From: Mesomycoplasma conjunctivae
GTDB taxonomy: Bacteria > Bacillota_I > Bacilli_A > Mycoplasmatales > Metamycoplasmataceae
Reading direction: 5' to 3'
DNA: 64,000 nt
Assembly (NCBI RefSeq): GCF_000026765.1
Contig: NC_012806.1
Span: 1-64,000, forward strand
Each line of letters starts with the position of its first letter. Position 1 is the first letter of the stretch. The position numbers and the translations under genes were made by a program. Under the pieces are notes generated by a model. That model was given only the letters and a program-made list of their open reading frames with translations, was not told the DNA's origin and searched no databases. Below are positions 1 to 11,032 of the stretch, piece by piece.

Positions 1-70
1 TTACAAATTTTACCACAAATTAAGATATATTTAATTAAAATGGATTATTTAGCTTTATAATTTCAATTAT

Positions 71-92
71 TATAATACCCAAAAAAGGTAGG
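71..92 (+). promoter_or_regulatory. dnaA -10 box and ribosome binding site
   Basis: TATAAT lies at 71-76, and AAAAAAGGTAGG at 81-92 gives a purine-rich Shine-Dalgarno 8 bases before the TTG at 101. No convincing -35 is visible, which is common in mycoplasmas. The first 70 bases of the window hold no gene. Confidence 0.5.
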
Positions 93-100
93 AATAAAAA

Positions 101-1513
101 TTGAATAAAACAGATTTAGAGATTAAAACAATCAATCTAAAACAATCTCTTGAAGAGTTTATAAATGATAATATGATTTTTAATAATTTTTTCAAAAATA
201 TTAAAATAATTTCTGAAAATGAAAGTCAAATTATCATCGATGTTGATAATGTTAAAGTAAAAAAAGAGCTAAATTCAAAATGAAAAGGTCTTTTAGAAAG
301 AGCTTTTATCAATATAGGTATTAGAAAAATTATAACATTTAATGGTTTAAGTGAAACAAATAACTCTTCAAATGACAAGCAAGAGGAAGTTGTTGAAAAG
401 CAAGATGAGGAAATAAATTTTAAGGTTGAGATTTTAAACTTAGAATTAAAACACAACAATATTATTGCCAAATACACTATCGAAAATTTTGTTCAAGGTA
501 ATTATAACAAAATGGTCTTTGGAGTTTATCACAATATTATTGAAAAAAATAAATTTTTTTCACCTTTGTTTATTTACGGTGCTTCTGGAGTTGGAAAAAC
601 TCACTTTTTAAGCGCTTTAGGAAACTCCTTTATAAAAAAGGATAAAAAGGTTTTTTATATCAATGATTATAAATTTACTTCCATTGTAACTAGTTGATTA
701 AGAGATAAAAATGAATATAGCAAAATAAATCAGTTTATAGAATGATTGTCCACTATTGATGTATTAATTATTGATGATATTCAAGGTTTTGGTAATAAAA
801 CAAGAACATTGTCTATTTTATTCCAAATAATAAATAAATTCATTGAAGAAGACAAGCAAATTGTTATCGCTTCTGATACCCCCCCTAATATTTTGGGAGG
901 TTTTGAAGATCGACTGATAACAAGATTTAAAAGTGGTTTGGTAATTGAAATGAACAAACCAACAAAAGAAGATTTTGTAAAAATCTTTAAATTCAAAATT
1001 GAAGAAGAAGGTTTGGATAAATATTATTGAAGTCCTGAAGCTATCGATTTTTTATCAAGGCATTTCCACAATTCAATAAGGGATATGGAGGGAGCTTTAA
1101 AAAAGATAATATTTTATATCCAAACTGATGAAAGCTTCTATGAAAATCCAGATTTTTCTTTCTCACTAGAAAAGATTTTAGAAATTTTTGAAGAACAAAA
1201 GAAATTCTCCCAAAAAACTACCTATGAAGTAATAATTAAAGAAACGTGTGACTTTTTAGGTGTTGATAGTAAGCTAGTTTTTGGTAAATCAAGAGTTAGA
1301 GAAATTGTAAAAGCACGTAATATATCAATTTGAATAATTAAAAATCTTTTAGATTATACACATGTTAACATAGGTAAAATATTTGGTGACCGTGATCATT
1401 CAACAATTGTCTCTATTTTAAAGAATGTTGATAGAGAAAAAGCACAAAATGAAGCTTTTAATTATGAAATAACAGAGATTCAAAAGAAAATTAACACATT
1501 AAGTAAACAATAA
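101..1513 (+). CDS. dnaA: Chromosomal replication initiator DnaA
   Basis: Replication initiator that binds DnaA boxes at oriC and melts the origin. The product is 470 aa, close to the usual length. Seen in sequence: Walker A GASGVGKT at about 160-167, Walker B LIIDD at about 222-226, and the C-terminal DNA-binding signature GDRDHSTI at about 429-436. The N-terminal domain and the linker (about 1-115) are divergent and charged. The start is TTG at 101, chosen because AAGGTAGG lies at the right spacing and no in-frame ATG precedes the conserved region. Several UGA codons (first at 281) read as Trp. It leads the dnaA-dnaN-yaaA order typical of Firmicutes origins. Confidence 0.97.
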
Positions 1514-1639
1514 ATCAACATTAAAAAAAGTGTTAAAAAGCTTTTATTTGCTTGTATTTTAAAAGTTTTCAACATTTTAAGCTTTTTATTGTTATTATTA
1601 TTTAATTAAATAAATAAGTAAGTAAATAAAAGAGGAAGT
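1514..1639. other. dnaA-dnaN intergenic region, possible oriC core
   Basis: This 126-base AT-rich spacer holds two weak DnaA-box-like sites in opposite orientation: TTTTCAACA near 1566 (7 of 9 to TTATCCACA) and TTTTTAACA on the minus strand near 1531-1539 (7 of 9). A 9-bp inverted repeat AAAAAGCTT/AAGCTTTTT (1535-1543, 1579-1587) encloses the second half. Position beside dnaA fits an origin. The boxes are poor matches, so the function is inferred from context. Confidence 0.4.
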
Positions 1640-2740
1640 ATGAAATTTAAAATAAAAAAAGAAATTTTTGAAAAAGAAATCGAAAGAACATCAAATGGTA
1701 TATTTGTTCAAGGGAATTCTCCACTCTCTGGGTATTATTTAAAAGCAACAAGAGAAGGTTTGTCAATTATAAGTACAAATGGCGAATTATCATTTAAATC
1801 TTTTATTAATAGTGATAAAATTGACATCATTGAAGTTGGAATTTGTTTAATAGATGGCTTTTTTTTAAAAAACATTATTAAAAAAAGTGAAAATTTTATA
1901 AATTTCGAAATAAAATCAACAGAAGCTTTAATTTCATGAGAAAACGCTAGTTTTAGCAAGGTTTTAAAGGATCATACTATTTTTCCAGAAGTAAATTTTG
2001 ATCCAATTGGAATTAAAGTAAAAGTTAATGCTAAAGAGTTAAAAAAAGCTATTAAAAACACACATTTTGCAGCTTCTTCTAATGTTAATAGCCCTATTTT
2101 GTCATCTATTAATATTAAATCTCAAGACAATATTTTGATATTCTCTGCAACTGATACTAACAGATTTGCTTCTGATAAAATTTCGATCTCAGAACCTGTT
2201 GATATCGATGTTTCAATAAATTCTGAAAATTTAAAAAATTTCATTCCTTCCGAAGTAGAAGGGGAAATTGAGTTATTTGTAAGCGAAAATAAAGTAAATT
2301 TTACTTACGATAATTTAACTATCCAAACAAAAGTTTTAAATGTTCCTTATAAAGACATATCTAATGTAATCCCGAAACCAGAAAGTTTAATATATAGACT
2401 GAAAATAGAAAAAAAAGAGATTTTAAGCTTAATCGACAAGGCAACAGTTATCGCCCCTGGTAAAGACAGTGCTATAACTTTTCACTTATCAAAAAAAGAG
2501 ATTACCGCCTCTATTAGCAAACAAGAAACCGGACAATCAAAGGTAAAAAGTGATAAAGTCATTAAATATTCAGGTGAAGATGTTTTAATAAATGTTAACT
2601 TCAAATATTTAAAGGATGCAATTTCTGTTTTTGACAAAGACATAAATATTTTTGTAGATGAAAGAAAAACAAGGATTTTGATCATCTCAGAACATGAAAA
2701 AACTATAACTCAACTAGTTGGACTGGTGCTAAAATGATAG
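1640..2740 (+). CDS. dnaN: DNA polymerase III beta sliding clamp
   Basis: Ring-shaped processivity clamp that tethers the replicative polymerase to DNA and serves as a docking site for repair factors. The product is 366 aa, the normal size. It starts MKFKIKKEIFEKEIERT, typical for DnaN, and ends in the clamp-like LVGLVLKW. The final Trp is UGA, so the true stop is the TAG at 2738-2740. AGAGGAAG precedes the ATG at good spacing. The gene overlaps yaaA by 7 bases, so the two are probably translationally coupled. Confidence 0.95.
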
Positions 2741-2952
2741 TTAGAATTAGAGGTTCATACATAACCATTGGTCAACTTTTGAAAAAAGAAAATTTTGTCA
2801 ATTCCGGAGGTGAGAGTAAGTTCTTCCTTTTGGAAAATGTGGTTAAAATAAACGGTATTAGAGTAACTACACGTTCTACCAAAGTTAGAATTGATGATTT
2901 TGTTTGAATAAATGATGAATTAATTGAAATAAAGGCAATCGATGAAAGATAA
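2734..2952 (+). CDS. yaaA: S4-domain RNA-binding protein YaaA
   Basis: Small 72-aa protein that is almost entirely one S4 RNA-binding domain. The sequence [20 protein letters not shown], then VVKINGIRV and TKVRIDD, matches the S4 fold in which a short helix pair and a VxVNGxxxxR strand contact RNA. It sits between dnaN and the next gene, exactly where Bacillus has yaaA before recF. RecF is absent here. It starts inside dnaN and ends inside mnmG (overlaps 7 and 11 bases), pointing to tight coupling. The exact cellular role of this family is not settled. Confidence 0.85.
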
Positions 2953-4783
2953 TAAAAAATTTGATGCAATAGTAGTTGGTGGTGGGCACGCTGGTGTTGA
3001 AGCTGTCTTTGCTTTAGCTAAAAAAGGTTTAAAAGTTGCACTAATAACACTTTCTAAGAATAAATTAGCATCAATGCCCTGTAATCCTTCAATTGGTGGA
3101 TCAGCTAAAGGAATTATAACAAGGGAAATTGATGCACTTGGTGGTGTGCAAGCAAAATTCGCTGATCAAGCGATGATTCAAATTAAAATTTTAAACGAAT
3201 CCAAAGGTCCTGCAGTACGTGCTATTCGTACGCAAATTGACAAAGAGAAATATTCAAAAGCAGTTCTTTCAAGTATGAAAAAATTGAACAATGTCTTCAT
3301 TTTTGAAGACATTGTTTTAGAATTGCTTGTCAAAAACAAAAAAGTTTATGGAGTTAGATCTCAAAAAAATGGTGATTTTTTTGCAAAAGCTGTCATTATA
3401 ACGACTGGAACATATTTAGATTCAAAAGTTCTTCGCGGCTCTTCTTCTGTATCTTCAGGACCTGATGGTCAAATCACATCAGATCAGTTATCAAAAAATT
3501 TAATTAAATTAGGTTTTGATCTTCAACGTTTAAAAACGGGTACACCACCGCGAATTTATACGGATTCTATAGATTTTAGTGAAGTTGAAAAAGAAGATGT
3601 TCCACTTTTAAATATTAATTTTTCTTTTTCTTCGAAAAAGCGAATTAAGAAACAAATTTCTTGTTATTTAACTTATACTAGCCCAAAAACTCACGAAATA
3701 ATTATGCAAAATCTTGATAAATCTTCAATGTATTCAGGATTAATTAAAGGCATCGGACCTCGTTATTGTCCTTCTGTTGAAGACAAAATTGTTCGTTTTT
3801 CAACAAAAGAACGACATCAAATATTTTTTGAACCAGAAACCAAAAAACAAGATATTATGTACATAAATGGTTTATCAACTTCAATGCCTGAAGATGTTCA
3901 AATCCAAATGGTTAAAAGCATACCAGGTTTGAAAAATGCTAGAATCGCAAAGTTTGGCTATGCAATTGAGTATGATGCTATAAATCCTCTAGAATTAAAA
4001 CCTAGTTTAGAGACAAAAAAAATAAAATCCTTGTTTATGGCAGGGCAAATAAATGGGACAAGTGGTTATGAGGAAGCAGCTGCTCAAGGTTTGATTGCTG
4101 GGATTAATGCTGGGCAAAAAATTGAAGGTAAAAGAGCTATAAAAATTTTAAGAAATGATGGTTACATCGGAGTTTTAATAGATGATTTGGTAACCAAAGG
4201 CACCAAAGAACCTTATCGTATGTTGACCTCAAGAGCTGAATATAGGTTGATTTTGCGCAATGATAATGCTGATATAAGAATGGCAAAATATGCTTACAAA
4301 AGTGGTACAATAACTAAGGAAGAATACTTAAAAGTTATTCAAAAATATAGGTTAATTGATAAAAAAATATCACAACTTGATAAAGAATTTGTATCACCAA
4401 AAGATGAGTTGGGTAAAAAATATAATGTTTTAAATGGTATTTCTAAACTTAAATTAATTTCACGTCCTGATACTGATTATAAAGATATTGTAAAAGACTT
4501 TGAATTTGGATATGAGTTGATGGTTTTGTGTAGACTTAAAGGTTATATTCAGAAGCAAAACAATGCTGCACAAAAAATGATACGCCTTGAACATCTTAGA
4601 ATTCCTGAATCACTAAATTATTCAGAGGTGGCAAATTTATCTTCTGAGGCACTCGACAAACTAAAAAAAGTCAAACCAAAAACCATCGGTCAAGCAAGCA
4701 GAATAAGTGGTATTAACCCTGCTGATATTCAAATGCTTTTGTTCCATTTAAAAGTTTTAAAAATAGAAAAAAATAAAAACTAA
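2942..4783 (+). CDS. mnmG: tRNA uridine-34 carboxymethylaminomethyl enzyme MnmG (GidA)
   Basis: FAD protein that, with the GTPase MnmE, installs the cmnm5 modification on U34 of tRNAs reading split codon boxes. The product is 613 aa, full length. Seen: FAD motif [11 protein letters not shown] at about 11-21, [10 protein letters not shown] (the catalytic-cysteine region of the family), LKTGTPPRI, the [16 protein letters not shown] block at about 368-383, and the C-terminal helical domain that binds MnmE. It starts within yaaA and is followed 2 bases later by rlmH, so the whole 1640-7194 run may be one transcript. Confidence 0.96.
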   Translation: MKDNKKFDAIVVGGGHAGVEAVFALAKKGLKVALITLSKNKLASMPCNPSIGGSAKGIITREIDALGGVQAKFADQAMIQIKILNESKGPAVRAIRTQIDKEKYSKAVLSSMKKLNNVFIFEDIVLELLVKNKKVYGVRSQKNGDFFAKAVIITTGTYLDSKVLRGSSSVSSGPDGQITSDQLSKNLIKLGFDLQRLKTGTPPRIYTDSIDFSEVEKEDVPLLNINFSFSSKKRIKKQISCYLTYTSPKTHEIIMQNLDKSSMYSGLIKGIGPRYCPSVEDKIVRFSTKERHQIFFEPETKKQDIMYINGLSTSMPEDVQIQMVKSIPGLKNARIAKFGYAIEYDAINPLELKPSLETKKIKSLFMAGQINGTSGYEEAAAQGLIAGINAGQKIEGKRAIKILRNDGYIGVLIDDLVTKGTKEPYRMLTSRAEYRLILRNDNADIRMAKYAYKSGTITKEEYLKVIQKYRLIDKKISQLDKEFVSPKDELGKKYNVLNGISKLKLISRPDTDYKDIVKDFEFGYELMVLCRLKGYIQKQNNAAQKMIRLEHLRIPESLNYSEVANLSSEALDKLKKVKPKTIGQASRISGINPADIQMLLFHLKVLKIEKNKN

Positions 4784-4785
4784 AA

Positions 4786-5244
4786 ATGAATATAACACTA
4801 ATTTTCTTTGGTTCAAAAAGTCCTGATTACCACAGTTTATATCAAAAAGAAATTAACAAGATCAAACAATTTAAGTATAATATAAAATTATTACAATTAG
4901 GCGAAGACAAAAATAGTAATCTTGAGTTAAAAAAGAAAAAAGAGACCTTGGCAATAATAGAAAAAATACCAAAAAATGCACAAACTTTTCTTTTTAGTGA
5001 AAGAGGTAAATTAATATCTTCAATGGATTTTTCAACAACTTTAAACCATGCTAATATTTGTTATATAATTGGCGGTTCTGAAGGTGTAGATGAAGATTTG
5101 ATCCGCCAATTACGACCAGATATTATTTTTTTGTCATTAGGTAAAATTGTTTTTCCACACAAAATATTTAAATTAATTGTTCTCGAACAAATTTATCGAG
5201 GATTGACTATAAAATATAATCGAAAATATCATAGAGGAAGTTAG
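4786..5244 (+). CDS. rlmH: 23S rRNA (pseudouridine1915-N3) methyltransferase RlmH
   Basis: SPOUT-class methyltransferase that methylates pseudouridine 1915 of 23S rRNA in the assembled ribosome. The product is 152 aa, the family's usual size. The SAM-binding trefoil knot shows as YIIGGSEGVDEDL followed by the C-terminal knot LIVLEQIYRGLTI and KYHRG, the highly conserved tail that ends as YHK/YHR in RlmH. Spacing of 2 bases on either side suggests an operon with mnmG and the downstream DHH genes. Confidence 0.92.
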   Translation: MNITLIFFGSKSPDYHSLYQKEINKIKQFKYNIKLLQLGEDKNSNLELKKKKETLAIIEKIPKNAQTFLFSERGKLISSMDFSTTLNHANICYIIGGSEGVDEDLIRQLRPDIIFLSLGKIVFPHKIFKLIVLEQIYRGLTIKYNRKYHRGS

Positions 5245-5246
5245 AA

Positions 5247-6233
5247 ATGAAAAAAGGAAATTATAAAAACATCGAAAAACAAATAGAAAAATATGAAAAT
5301 ATTTTTGTTTTCCACCATATTAGACCTGATGGAGATTGTCTTGGAGCACAACACGGTTTGGCGCTTGCAATTCGTAAAAGATTCCCTAAAAAGAACACTT
5401 TTTTAATCGGGGACACTGAAGGTGCTCTTAATTTTATGAATTTTTATATCGACGATGAAAGCAAAATTGATAAAAAATATTTTGAAAATTCTTTAGCAAT
5501 CGTAGTTGATACCGCAGATATTAAAAGAATTCAAAAAGGTGACTTGATAACCTCGGGTAAATTTAGCGCTGCCATTAAAATTGATCACCACCCACTTACC
5601 AATAACGAAGAAATTTATACACATTCTTGAGTAGATACATCTTTTGTTGCAGCTTCTGAAATGATTGGTTACTTTTTGATGAGCAATAAATGAGAAATAG
5701 ATGCTGAAATTGCACAATATGTCTACCTTGGTATCTTAACAGATTCAGGAAGATTTTTATTCGCTTCAACCTCTGCTAGAACATTCAAAGTGGCTGCTTT
5801 TTTAATGAAAACAGGATTTGATTTTGCAAAATTAAATTGATATTTAGCTAAAAAATCACAGGAAGAAATTGATTTTACTGCCCATGTTTTATCAAACTAT
5901 AAAAAAGAAGGAAAAGTTATTTGATTTCACGTTACAAAAAGAATTCAAGATAAATTCAAATTAAAAGAAGAACAAGCCGTCGGAGTTAACATGTTGGCAA
6001 ATATAGGTGATAATAGAATTTGAATTTTCTTTATCGATACTGACGGGATGATAAGGGTAAGAATTAGATCAAATGGTCCAATTGTTAATCAAATTGCAGT
6101 AGAACACGGAGGTGGTGGCCATGCCCTTGCAGCTGGTATTACTATTCAAAAAAGATCACAAATTAAACAAATTGTTGATCGCTCAGTACTCTTAGTTAAG
6201 GAATTTGAAGAAAATGAAAACAGGAAACAATAA
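5247..6233 (+). CDS. DHH/DHHA1 phosphoesterase, NrnA-like (copy 1)
   Basis: 328-aa protein of the NrnA type, which degrades nanoRNA or pAp-like small nucleotides in other Firmicutes. Seen: N-terminal metal motif HHIRPDGDCLGAQ at about 24-36, VVDTAD, the DHH motif IDHHP at about 112-116, and C-terminal DHHA1 motif EHGGGGHALAAG. All the catalytic Asp/His residues expected by eye are present. It is followed by a paralogue overlapping it by about 20 bases, so the pair is probably translated together. Substrate (oligoribonucleotide, pAp or c-di-AMP product) cannot be told from sequence. Confidence 0.88.
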
Positions 6234-7194
6234 AGATGTTGTTGAAATAATTAAACAATATCAAAAAATAGTAATATTTCATCATATTAGACCTGATGGT
6301 GATTGTTTGGGTTCACAATCAGGTTTAAAACAATTAATTTTAGATAACTTTCAAGATAAAACAGTTTATGCTGTTGGTGATACAAAAAATTCTTATTGAT
6401 TTATGAATATCGAGTTAGATAATTTTGCTAGCCCTGAAGAATTAGATGGCGCACTTGCAATAATAGTTGATGCTAATTTTAAGGAACGAATTGAATTTTC
6501 TTACCTTTTTGAAAAGGTAAAATTTGCTAAAATAATTAGAATTGATCACCATCCTAATGATGACGATTTAGGTGAAGCTTACCGTTGAGTAGATTCGTCT
6601 TTTATAGCTTGCGCAGAGCAAATAAGTCAATTAGCAATTGAGAATAATCTTGCTATTTCTAAAAGAACTGCCGAGTTTTTATATCTTGGTATTTATACAG
6701 ATTCAGGTCGCTTTTTATACGCAAATACAACAGCTAGAACTCATTTTTTAGCAGCTAAATTAATGGAAACAGGCTTTGATTTCCAAAGAATTCATACTCA
6801 TTTAAATAGTAAAAAAATTAGTGATCTTGAGTTTGAAAATTATATTTTTTTGCATAAAAAAATATATCAAAATGTAATTTATTACACTTTAGATTTAGAT
6901 GAGCAAAAAAAGTTGCACAAAAATCCTGCTCAAGCTACAAGACCAAATATTTTAGCAAATATCGAGAATTTTTACATATGAGTATCTTTAGTTCAAGAAG
7001 AGGCTAAAAAATGAAGAGTTGAATTTCGCTCCTCAGGTCCAAATGTTAGAAATGTAGCCCTAAAATGAGGTGGTGGTGGACACTTGCAAGCTTCAGGTGC
7101 TATTTTGGATAGTTTAGATAAAATTGATTCTTTAATAAAAGATTGTCAACTTGAATGTGATCTCTTTATAGAAGCTAAAAACAAAACAAATTAA
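6214..7194 (+). CDS. DHH/DHHA1 phosphoesterase, NrnA-like (copy 2)
   Basis: Second 326-aa member, clearly a tandem duplicate of the gene before it: FHHIRPDGDCLGSQ, a DHH motif in RIDHHPND, and DHHA1 as GGGGHLQASGA. The ATG at 6214 is chosen over the upstream TTG at 6205 because AAGGA at 6198-6202 is better spaced to it. Differences from copy 1 lie around the substrate side (VDANFKERI for VDTADIKRI, HLQASG for HALAAG), which suggests different substrates or specialisation. It ends just before a strong terminator. Confidence 0.86.
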
Positions 7195-7210
7195 AGTTGT
7201 CAAAAAACAA

Positions 7211-7250
7211 AAAAAAACGTATAATTTTATACGTTTTTTTTTTGTTTTTT
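7211..7250. terminator. Bidirectional terminator
   Basis: A 14-bp stem (7211-7224 with 7227-7240) with core ACGTATAA/TTATACGT and a 2-base loop is bordered by A and T runs on both sides. It serves the convergent DHH genes (plus) and nrdE (minus, ending at 7255). Confidence 0.85.
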
Positions 7251-7254
7251 CAAA

Positions 7255-9417
7255 TTAAATTACGCAGGCTTCACATTCGTCATATTTTTCACTATCTTCT
7301 AGAACTTCTTGTCTAATTCTTACATAGTAAATAGAACCGCAACCCTTTTTAAAAGCGTGTATATAAGCTTTGTTGAGATCTCTAGTTGTTGCCTTGTCTG
7401 TTAAGAAAAGAGTTAGTGAAATTGATTGATCAATATGTTTTTGTGCTTCAGCAGCTATATTAATTATAGGAATTGGTCCTAATTCATAGGCTCCTTTTGC
7501 ATAGTAGCGCATATTATCAAAATTTATTTTATAAGCAGGGACATAAACTCGACCTAATTTACCTTCTTTTCTAACTTCGACAGGAGAGACTACTGGTTGT
7601 AATGAAGGCGTACATGAATTGAGGTAGGAAATTGATCCAGTAGGTGCAATTGCCATTAAATGTGAATTGGCAAGCCCAACTCTTTTAATATTTTCAACTA
7701 AATCTATTCAGTCTTGTTTAGTTGGGATTTCCACTTTATAGTGGGCAAAAATCTCCTTAATTTTTTGGGTTTTAGGCTCGAATTCTCCAGATTTTGCTTT
7801 AGTATATTTGTCAAAATAAGAACCATTAGCAAATTTAGTGTTTTCAAAACCACTAAATGGACCAAATTTTTGTGCTAAGATTGAAGAAGATTTAAAGGCA
7901 TGAAATGCCATTGTATAAAAGAAGATGTTTGTAAAATCTAGCGCTTCTGGTGAGTCATAAAAAATTTGGTTTTGAGATAGAAAACCATGAAGATTCATAG
8001 CGCCTAGGCCGACAGCGTGATTTAATTTGTTACCCTTTTCAATAGAAGGCGCAGCTGATAAATCAGAATTTCGAGAAACGTGATCGAGAGCTAAAATGGA
8101 GTAGTAAACCATTTCGCCAAATTCTTTTCCTGACTTCATTGCCTTATCAATGTTTAAAGAACCTAGATTACAACAAATATCTTGCCCGATTTTGCTAAAA
8201 GTTAAATCTGGTAGATATTCGCTTGGTGTTGAAGGTTGTGCTATTTCACTACATAAATTAGACATCACTATTCTGTTTGGGTGAGCATTTCTTTTGTTGA
8301 CTGTATCTTCAAAAAGAATGTAAGGATATCCGCTTTCAAAATGCAACTCTGCTATTAAGGTAAAGAGTTTTCTTGCGCTAATAAATGTCTTTTTAATTCT
8401 ATCATTATTTAATAAATTATAGTATTCTTCTGTTATTGAAATATCACTAAAAGCTTTTCCATATTCATTTTGGACATCATAAACACTAAAAAGCGCCATA
8501 TCTTGGTTGTTTTTAGCTAGCTCGAAAGTGATATCAGGAATTACCACACCTAATGATAAAGATTTAATTCTAATTTTTTCATCAGCATTTTCTCTTTTAG
8601 TATCTAGGAAATTTAAAATATCTGGGTGGTGAACATTCAAATAAACGGCTCCTGCTCCTTGACGTTGTCCAAGTTGGTTTGCGTATGAAAAAGAGTCTTC
8701 AAGAATTTTCATAACCGGAATAACACCAGTGGCTTGGTTTTCAATTTTTTTAATAGGAGCGCCTTGTTCTCTTAAGTTGGAAAGTAAAACACTAACCCCG
8801 CCACCTCTTTTTGATAATTGTAGGGAAGTTGTAACAGCTCTTGAAATTGATTCCATATTATCTTCAACACGAATTAGATAACAAGAAATAAATTCTCCAC
8901 GATTTAGTTTACCAGCGTTTAAAAATGTTGGAGTAGCAGGTTGGAATCTACCTAACATGATTTGGCGCAAAATTTTACTTGCCTTTTCATAATTACCACG
9001 AGCTAAAAACAAAGCATTCATTAAAGCACGATCTTCAAAATGTTCAAGGTATTGTTGGCCATCATTAGATTTGAGAGCATAACTTAAATAAAATTTGAAA
9101 GCACCCATAAATGAAGGAAAAAAGTGTTTATAACTATAAGCTTGTTCATTAAGTTTTTCAAGTTCATCAAAAGTATATTCATTGATAACTTGTGGGTCAT
9201 AAAATTTATTTTCGATTAACCATTGAATTCTTTGGTGAAAATTTTCAAATTTTCTAAATTTAGGTTCAATGTGATTTTGAATATAACTTTTTGCCGCTTG
9301 TAAATCAAACTTATAAGCTTCTTTGTATTTTGTAAATAATTTTGATTTAGCATTTAATGCAATATATTCTTCTGAAATACTACCAGTTAGATTAATTTGT
9401 TGTTTATTTTTGTTCAT
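7255..9417 (-). CDS. nrdE: Ribonucleotide reductase catalytic subunit NrdE
   Basis: Reduces ribonucleoside diphosphates to deoxy forms, using a radical relayed from NrdF. The product is 720 aa and lacks an N-terminal ATP cone, as expected for class Ib. Seen: redox cysteine C179 in GEFISCYL, thiyl-radical cysteine C389 in NLCSEI, partner cysteine in DICCNLGS at about 415-416, and a C-terminal CxxC at 715-718 for reduction by thioredoxin or NrdH. One UGA-Trp near 7705 joins the two halves. The start overlaps nrdI by 14 bases, in an nrdF-nrdI-nrdE operon. Confidence 0.96.
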
Positions 9418-9877
9418 TATTTTCCTTTTTCCAAAAATTATTTAGAATTTCTTGCACATTTTTTACATCATCAGATGTTCCTAAAAGTTCAAACTGATAT
9501 AAAAAAGGAACGTTTAATTTTTTAGATAAAATAGTTCCTGCTAGAGCAAAAGTATCTCCAAAATTTGTATTGCCAGAAGCAACGACTCCTCTACATAATT
9601 TACGATTTTGCTCATTATTTAAGAATTTAATAACTTGCTTTGGTACAGCGCCTGAAGTAAATTCTCCCCCACCTCCATAAGTTGGAGAAAACAAAACATA
9701 TTCTTTGTCTACAGATAATGACTCTGGTGTATCGACAGGAATACGTTTATTTTCAACACCTAATTTTTGAATAAAACGGTGTGTGTTATTGGAAATTGAA
9801 GAAAAGTAAACAACAAATACTCGACCTTTTGGATAGACAATCTCATTTTTATCAACTAATTTAATATCTTTGTGCAT
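9404..9877 (-). CDS. nrdI: Flavodoxin-like NrdI, activator of NrdF
   Basis: FMN protein that delivers superoxide or reduced oxygen to NrdF to build its radical. In class Ie enzymes it is required to convert the tyrosine to DOPA. Flavin-binding loops are visible: VYFSSISNNTHRF, SPTYGGGGEF and ASGNTNFGDTF. I chose the ATG at 9877 (157 aa, MHKDIKLV...), 2 bases after the nrdF stop, with GGGA 8 bases upstream. An in-frame ATG at 9898 would add seven residues (MRTGNFK) and overlap nrdF. It is co-transcribed with nrdE. Confidence 0.92.
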   Translation of the reverse strand: MHKDIKLVDKNEIVYPKGRVFVVYFSSISNNTHRFIQKLGVENKRIPVDTPESLSVDKEYVLFSPTYGGGGEFTSGAVPKQVIKFLNNEQNRKLCRGVVASGNTNFGDTFALAGTILSKKLNVPFLYQFELLGTSDDVKNVQEILNNFWKKENNEQK

Positions 9878-9878
9878 C

Positions 9879-10913
9879 TTAAAATTCCCAGTCCTCATCT
9901 TCAGTTTCTTCTGTTACACCCATAACATATGATGAACCATTTCCAGAGAAAAAATCATGGTTTTCATCTGCACGAGCTGATAGTTGGTTAAAAATTTCAG
10001 GTTCTATTCTTGTTTCTTCTTCACTAAAAGGAGAATCGTATCCTAAATTTTGCAAGAATTTTCCAGCATTGTAAACACTAAATCTAATTGCCGGTTCAGC
10101 TAAGTCAACTTCTTCATATAATTCATATAAGTATTCTTTTTCAAGATCAATTAATTTATACAAGAGATCAAAAACAAAATCCTTCATTTCTTGTTGTTTT
10201 TCAGGACTTAATTTTTCAACTTTTCTTTGATATTTATATCCTGAGTAGTAGTTGTGAATCACCTTATCACGCAAAATTAATCTAATAATATCGGAGGTAT
10301 TTGGTAATTTAGATCTTGCAGAAAGGTAAAAAGGCAAGTAAAAACCACCATACAATAAAAATCCAGGCATCATCGCGGCTGCAACTTTGGATTTTAAAGG
10401 ATCGTCACTAACATAAAAAGGTATTAAAGCTTTAGCTCTTTCTTGCAATTTTTTATTATTAATAACTCATTCGTGAGCTTCTTCAATTTCTTCGCTAGTA
10501 CATAATGTTGAAAAAATAGTACCATAAGAGCGAGCATGCACACCCACCATAAAAGCAAAGTTAGCATAAATAACTTGTTCATGGTCAGTTAAAGAGTGTT
10601 GAATTTGGGCAACATCACCAATTGTGGCTTGGATTGTATCTAGTAAAGTCAATCCTGTAAAAGTTCTAGTGATTAATCTTTGTCATACAGGAGATAAACT
10701 TCTTCATGTATCTAAATCGTTAGAAACTGGGATTTTTTCAGGAATTCAGAAGTTTTGTACAACACGATTTCAAACTTCTAAATCTTTTGGATCGTTAATC
10801 ACATTTCAGTTAACAGATCGCATTTTTCCTTGAAAATTATTCAGAGCAAATTCGAGTGGTGAAACTGATTTGTTGTAATATTCGTTTTTAATTTTTATTT
10901 TACTTGCTTTCAT
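9879..10913 (-). CDS. nrdF: Ribonucleotide reductase radical subunit NrdF, class Ie VPK type
   Basis: Radical-generating R2 subunit, 344 aa. In ordinary class Ib enzymes an Asp, three further Glu and two His bind the dimetal site. Here Asp92, His126 and His220 remain, but the Glu positions are Val123 (FMVGVHARSY), Pro183 (AMMPGFLLY) and Lys217 (LRDKVIH). The spacings (60 between the first two, 34 to the third) match the canonical ligands. Tyr130, four residues after His126, is the position that becomes the DOPA radical in the metal-free class Ie enzymes described from mollicutes. The VPK triad is seen directly; the metal-free mechanism is by family knowledge. Followed by nrdI and nrdE. Confidence 0.94.
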
Positions 10914-10943
10914 AACCTTTTTACCTCATATCATATTATTTTT

Positions 10944-10982
10944 AGCTTATTTTTTGGTTTTAAACAAGTTTTAAAATAAGCT
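10944..10982 (-). promoter_or_regulatory. Inverted repeat in the nrdFIE leader
   Basis: A perfect 10-bp inverted repeat AGCTTATTTT/AAAATAAGCT (10944-10953, 10973-10982) lies 31 bases before the nrdF start on the minus strand. It could be a leader hairpin or an operator. It does not look like an NrdR box. No U-tract follows it in the nrd direction, so it is not an obvious terminator. Confidence 0.45.
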
Positions 10983-11032
10983 AAAGAGAAAATAAAAAAT
11001 CCATTTTTTTAAAAAAGAATTTGTGTAGAATA

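Noticed and set aside
7255-7708. Apparent split of nrdE into two genes
   Set aside because: The break is a single UGA, read as Trp in this organism; both parts align continuously to one 720-aa NrdE.
9878-9898. Longer NrdI start at 9898
   Set aside because: It overlaps nrdF and adds residues MRTGNFK; the ATG at 9877 has a better-spaced GGGA and gives the usual N-terminus, though the longer form cannot be excluded.
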